DNA of 8,132 bases from assembly GCA_030145365.1 (NCBI GenBank), contig JAQYVS010000134.1:1-8132 (forward strand), in the 5' to 3' direction. A program made the position numbers and the translations under genes. Under the pieces are notes generated by a model. The model was not told the origin of the DNA. It searched no databases and saw only the letters and a list, made by a program, of their open reading frames with translations. Positions 6,001-8,132 of the stretch are shown here, piece after piece (the stretch's first letter is position 1; every line of letters starts with the position of its first letter). The DNA is from Desulfofustis sp. GTDB lineage: Bacteria > Desulfobacterota > Desulfobulbia > Desulfobulbales > Desulfocapsaceae.

Positions 6001-7335
6001 ATGACAAGAAAGAACATTGTGAAGTTACTCCCCTTTGCTCTGATGTTTGCCTTGCTGATATCAGGCTGTGCTCAGCAGACGAGTTCAACAACTGCTGGTA
6101 CAGAAGCAAAAGCGCCTGTGGCACAGAAGCAGGATCCGAATGTTTTAAAAGGTCCCATTGTCGGAAAATCAAACAAAGCCAAGACCATTTCCATTACCGT
6201 CGGTAAGGGGGATGCAGCCAAGACAGTAATGCTCAGGTTTGATGATGACACGGAAGGACTGGAATATGCCAAGAAAGGCGAAGCCGCCATTATAAAATGG
6301 GAACAACGGGGTGATGACAAGTTTGCTACCACTGTCAAACCCAAACTTGCCAAACTACCCGAGGGAGTATCCGAAATTAAATCGGATGAACTCTATAAGC
6401 TGCTTCAAGATCATGTCCCTCTGACCCTGGCAGACGCCCGCCCAGGAATGCGTTATGATCAAGGCCATCTGCCTTCCGCAATCAGTATTCCTGTTCCACT
6501 GCTAAAAGAGAAAAAAGCCAAAGTCTTGCCTGAGGACAAAGATAAGCTGCTGATTTTCTATTGCGGGGGCTACACCTGAGGCATGTCCACAACAAACGCC
6601 GGTCTGGCGAGAAAACTTGGTTACACTAATGTTCGGGCATTTCTTGGCGGCGAGCCTGCCTGGAGTGAAGATGGTCACCCCGTATATGCCTCTAATAAGT
6701 TCGTAGAAAAGGGAAACATCGTATTGCTTGATCTCCGAGAAGGTGATGCTGCAGTAAAAGGTAGAATCCCTCGTTCCGTGCAGATCACGTATGAGCAACT
6801 CGATGAACGTATGGACGATATCCCGCGTAATGCTCCTGTTATACTTTACAGCGATAGTGTGGATGACGTTACTGATGCCTACGAGGATATGAAAGATTCC
6901 GGTTTCAAAACGGTTGCCATGGTTAAAGGCAATTATCAGGGCTGGGTAGCCTCAGGAGGCGCTGTTGAAACAGGACCGATTTTTTCAACTGAAATCAACT
7001 GGGTTCGTAAACTTGGTAAAGGCGAGGTATCTGTAGAAGAGTTCAGAAAAGCTACGCTTGGCGAATTGCCCGACACCTATATCATTGACGCACGTACCCC
7101 GCAAGAGATCAAAGATCTTGGAATCTTTAAAAATACGGTAAACATTCCTCTTGACGAGATTCCCAAACGGATGAACGAAATACCCAAAGACAAGAGAATT
7201 TTCATCCACTGTTCAACGGGTGCTCGTGCCGATCTTGCCTACCGGGAATTGATCAAAAACGGCTATGATGTAAAATTCTTACTGCTCAACATCAGTGATC
7301 CTGAATGTGACTGTCCGATTATTATGCCTGAGTAA
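6001..7335 (+). CDS. Selenocysteine-containing triple-rhodanese lipoprotein
   Basis: Read through the TGA at 6577 this is a 444-residue protein with Sec at 193. It starts at ATG 6001, seven bases after AGGAGA. Residues 1-22 are a lipoprotein signal ending in the lipobox I-S-G-C23; the +2 residue is Ala, compatible with outer-membrane sorting. A small beta-rich domain (about 48-115) precedes three rhodanese-like domains. Domain 1 (about 123-230) has D145-A-R, GHLPSAISIP and the active loop C188-GGYT-U193. Domain 2 (about 235-320) keeps DLR and the GNYQGW tail, but has Ser284 where the catalytic Cys belongs. Domain 3 (about 343-435) has D363-A-R and an intact loop C404-STGA-R409. The chain ends with a C436-D-C438 pair. 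Rhodaneses carry persulfide sulfur (or selenium) on the loop cysteine; here Cys188 and Sec193 could form a selenenylsulfide. Substrate is unknown. Geobacter ExtH is a possible relative, from memory only. Terminators on both sides make it monocistronic. Confidence 0.9.
6577..6579 (+). other. In-frame UGA proposed to encode selenocysteine (Sec193 of the rhodanese)
   Basis: The TGA falls inside the first rhodanese domain, between its catalytic strand (LLIFYCGGYT) and the helix and strand that complete it (LARKLGYTNVRAFLGGEPAW), all in one frame. Ending there would cut the domain at its active-site loop. Sec sits at position +5 from Cys188, the place held by Arg409 in the third domain's C-x4-R loop. 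Confidence 0.9.
6597..6609 (+). promoter_or_regulatory. Candidate bacterial SECIS hairpin of the rhodanese gene
   Basis: A perfect CGCC/GGCG stem (6597-6600 with 6606-6609) presents the loop GGUCU (6601-6605). The first loop G lies 22 bases after the UGA. Loop sequence and distance closely match the Escherichia coli fdhF SECIS, whose loop also reads GGUC. This is the textbook form recognised by SelB. Confidence 0.85.
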
Positions 7336-7358
7336 CCTCAACTTTTTTCAAACCTGAC

Positions 7359-7397
7359 AAGGGAGCAGCCGGTTCTTTCCGGTTGTTCCCTTTTTTT
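7359..7397 (+). terminator. Rho-independent terminator after the rhodanese gene
   Basis: A 14-bp stem (7359-7372 with 7379-7392, two G-U pairs) with a TTCTTT loop runs into seven T (7391-7397). It lies 23 bases after the TAA that ends the rhodanese gene and separates it from ettA. Confidence 0.92.
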
Positions 7398-7458
7398 ATG
7401 TTCCCGTGTATGTTGTTGCTTTTCCAAATAACCCGAAAATTTAAAACACGACAAAGCC

Positions 7459-8132
7459 ATGAGCAATGAAGAACAAAAGATCATATACTCAATGATCAGA
7501 GTCAGCAAAAAGTATGACAGTAAGGCGATCTTAAAAGATATTTCATTATCTTATTTCTATGGTGCAAAAATAGGCGTTCTCGGGCTCAACGGATCAGGCA
7601 AGTCCACCCTGCTGCGAATTCTTGCTGGTCTCGACAACGAATTCGACGGTAGAACCGTTTTGTCACCCGGACTCACCATTGACTATCTGGAGCAGGAACC
7701 AGAACTCGATCCTGAAAAAACGGTCAAAGAGATCGTTGAAGAAGGAGTCCGTGAAACCATGGATCTTATCGATGAATTCAACCTTATAAACGAAAAGTTT
7801 TCTGAGCCGATGAATGACGATGAGATGCAGAACCTCATCGATAAACAGGCTGAAGTGCAGGAAAAGCTCGACACCTTATCCGCCTGGGACATCGACAGTC
7901 GCCTCGACATGGCTATGAACGCCCTCCGCTGCCCGAGTTCAGAGGCCAAATGCGCTGTACTGTCAGGTGGAGAAAAACGTCGCGTCGCCTTGTGTCGGAT
8001 TCTTTTGAAAAAACCTGACATATTGCTCCTTGATGAACCGACCAATCACCTCGATGCCGAGACCGTTTCCTGGCTCGAACGTCATCTCCAGGAATACAGC
8101 GGTACAGTTATAGCTGTAACACACGATCGCTA
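7459..8132 (+). CDS. ettA: Energy-dependent translational throttle protein EttA (ABC-F ATPase), 5' part
   Basis: The first 224 residues of a protein normally about 555 long; the gene runs off the right edge. The sequence is closely colinear with E. coli EttA: YSMIRVSKKY, ILKDISLSYFYGAKIGVLGLNGSGKST with Walker A at 42-50, and YLEQEPELDPEKTVKE. There follows the charged helical 'arm' typical of EttA (about 95-140), the signature LSGGEKRR at 168-175, Walker B with D192-E193 in DEPTNHLD, and the H-switch VTHDR at the window edge. ABC-F proteins lack membrane domains. EttA binds the ribosomal E site and gates the first elongation step according to ATP/ADP level. ATG 7459 fits the family N-terminus; its ribosome site is weak. 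No clear promoter was found between the upstream terminator and the start. Confidence 0.95.
   Translation, partial: MSNEEQKIIYSMIRVSKKYDSKAILKDISLSYFYGAKIGVLGLNGSGKSTLLRILAGLDNEFDGRTVLSPGLTIDYLEQEPELDPEKTVKEIVEEGVRETMDLIDEFNLINEKFSEPMNDDEMQNLIDKQAEVQEKLDTLSAWDIDSRLDMAMNALRCPSSEAKCAVLSGGEKRRVALCRILLKKPDILLLDEPTNHLDAETVSWLERHLQEYSGTVIAVTHDR

Noticed and set aside
5934..6206. 90-codon ORF overlapping the start of the rhodanese gene in another frame
   Set aside because: It overlaps the well-supported lipoprotein signal and ribosome site at 5988, has no ribosome site of its own, and its peptide looks like out-of-frame translation.
4386..7335. Cytochrome and rhodanese genes as pseudogenes with nonsense mutations, or as four separate genes
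   Set aside because: Both interruptions are TGA, both halves stay in one frame with intact motifs up to the family's natural end, and each TGA is followed by a hairpin. The second halves lack signal peptides and proper start sites (GTG without a ribosome site at 5373; ATG 6583 inside a rhodanese loop).
1..8132. Reassignment of UGA to Trp or Gly across the genome
   Set aside because: Only two in-frame TGAs occur in about 6.7 kb of coding sequence, Trp is regularly TGG, and the apeB gene ends with TGA.
1..8132. tRNA, rRNA, CRISPR array, insertion sequence or prophage attachment site
   Set aside because: No cloverleaf-like tRNA, regular direct repeats, transposase motifs or terminal inverted repeats were seen in the non-coding stretches.

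Overview
The window suggests an anaerobic, respiring deltaproteobacterium in the broad sense (Desulfobacterota/Desulfuromonadota, possibly Desulfobulbales-like). The grounds are a multiheme c-type cytochrome, a periplasmic rhodanese lipoprotein, a family II pyrophosphatase, and two genes that appear to use UGA for selenocysteine (Sec). This placement is an inference from gene content; no rRNA or other phylogenetic marker is present.

Layout: (1) The 3' end of a metallophosphoesterase-like gene runs rightward to 457 and meets the leftward ppaC gene (539-1468) at a shared bidirectional terminator. (2) A divergent intergenic region (1469-1779) carries a plausible promoter for each side. (3) To its right lie a membrane-anchored protein of unknown function (1780-2775) and an M18 aminopeptidase (2824-4134), probably transcribed together. 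(4) After a 251-base gap comes a pentaheme cytochrome c gene (4386-5729) interrupted by one in-frame TGA at 5343, closed by a strong terminator. (5) A separately promoted lipoprotein gene with three rhodanese domains (6001-7335) is interrupted by one in-frame TGA at 6577 and also closed by a strong terminator. (6) The window ends inside ettA, a translation-factor ABC-F ATPase.

The central observation is that two adjacent exported redox-type proteins each read through a single TGA in the same frame. In both cases the downstream part completes the fold, and a hairpin with G-G in its apical loop follows the TGA, as expected for a bacterial SECIS element. The rhodanese case is the cleaner one: a perfect 4-bp G/C stem with loop GGUCU, and Sec in a C-x4-U arrangement exactly where the third rhodanese domain of the same protein has C-x4-R. 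Simple gene calling would split each gene into two fragments.

A Sec-containing multiheme cytochrome beside a Sec-containing rhodanese lipoprotein suggests an extracytoplasmic module handling sulfur or selenium species and/or electron transfer across the envelope. From memory it recalls part of the Geobacter extHIJKL locus (rhodanese-like lipoprotein ExtH, multiheme cytochrome ExtKL), but no outer-membrane porin gene is visible here. The other genes (ppaC, apeB, ettA) are housekeeping.
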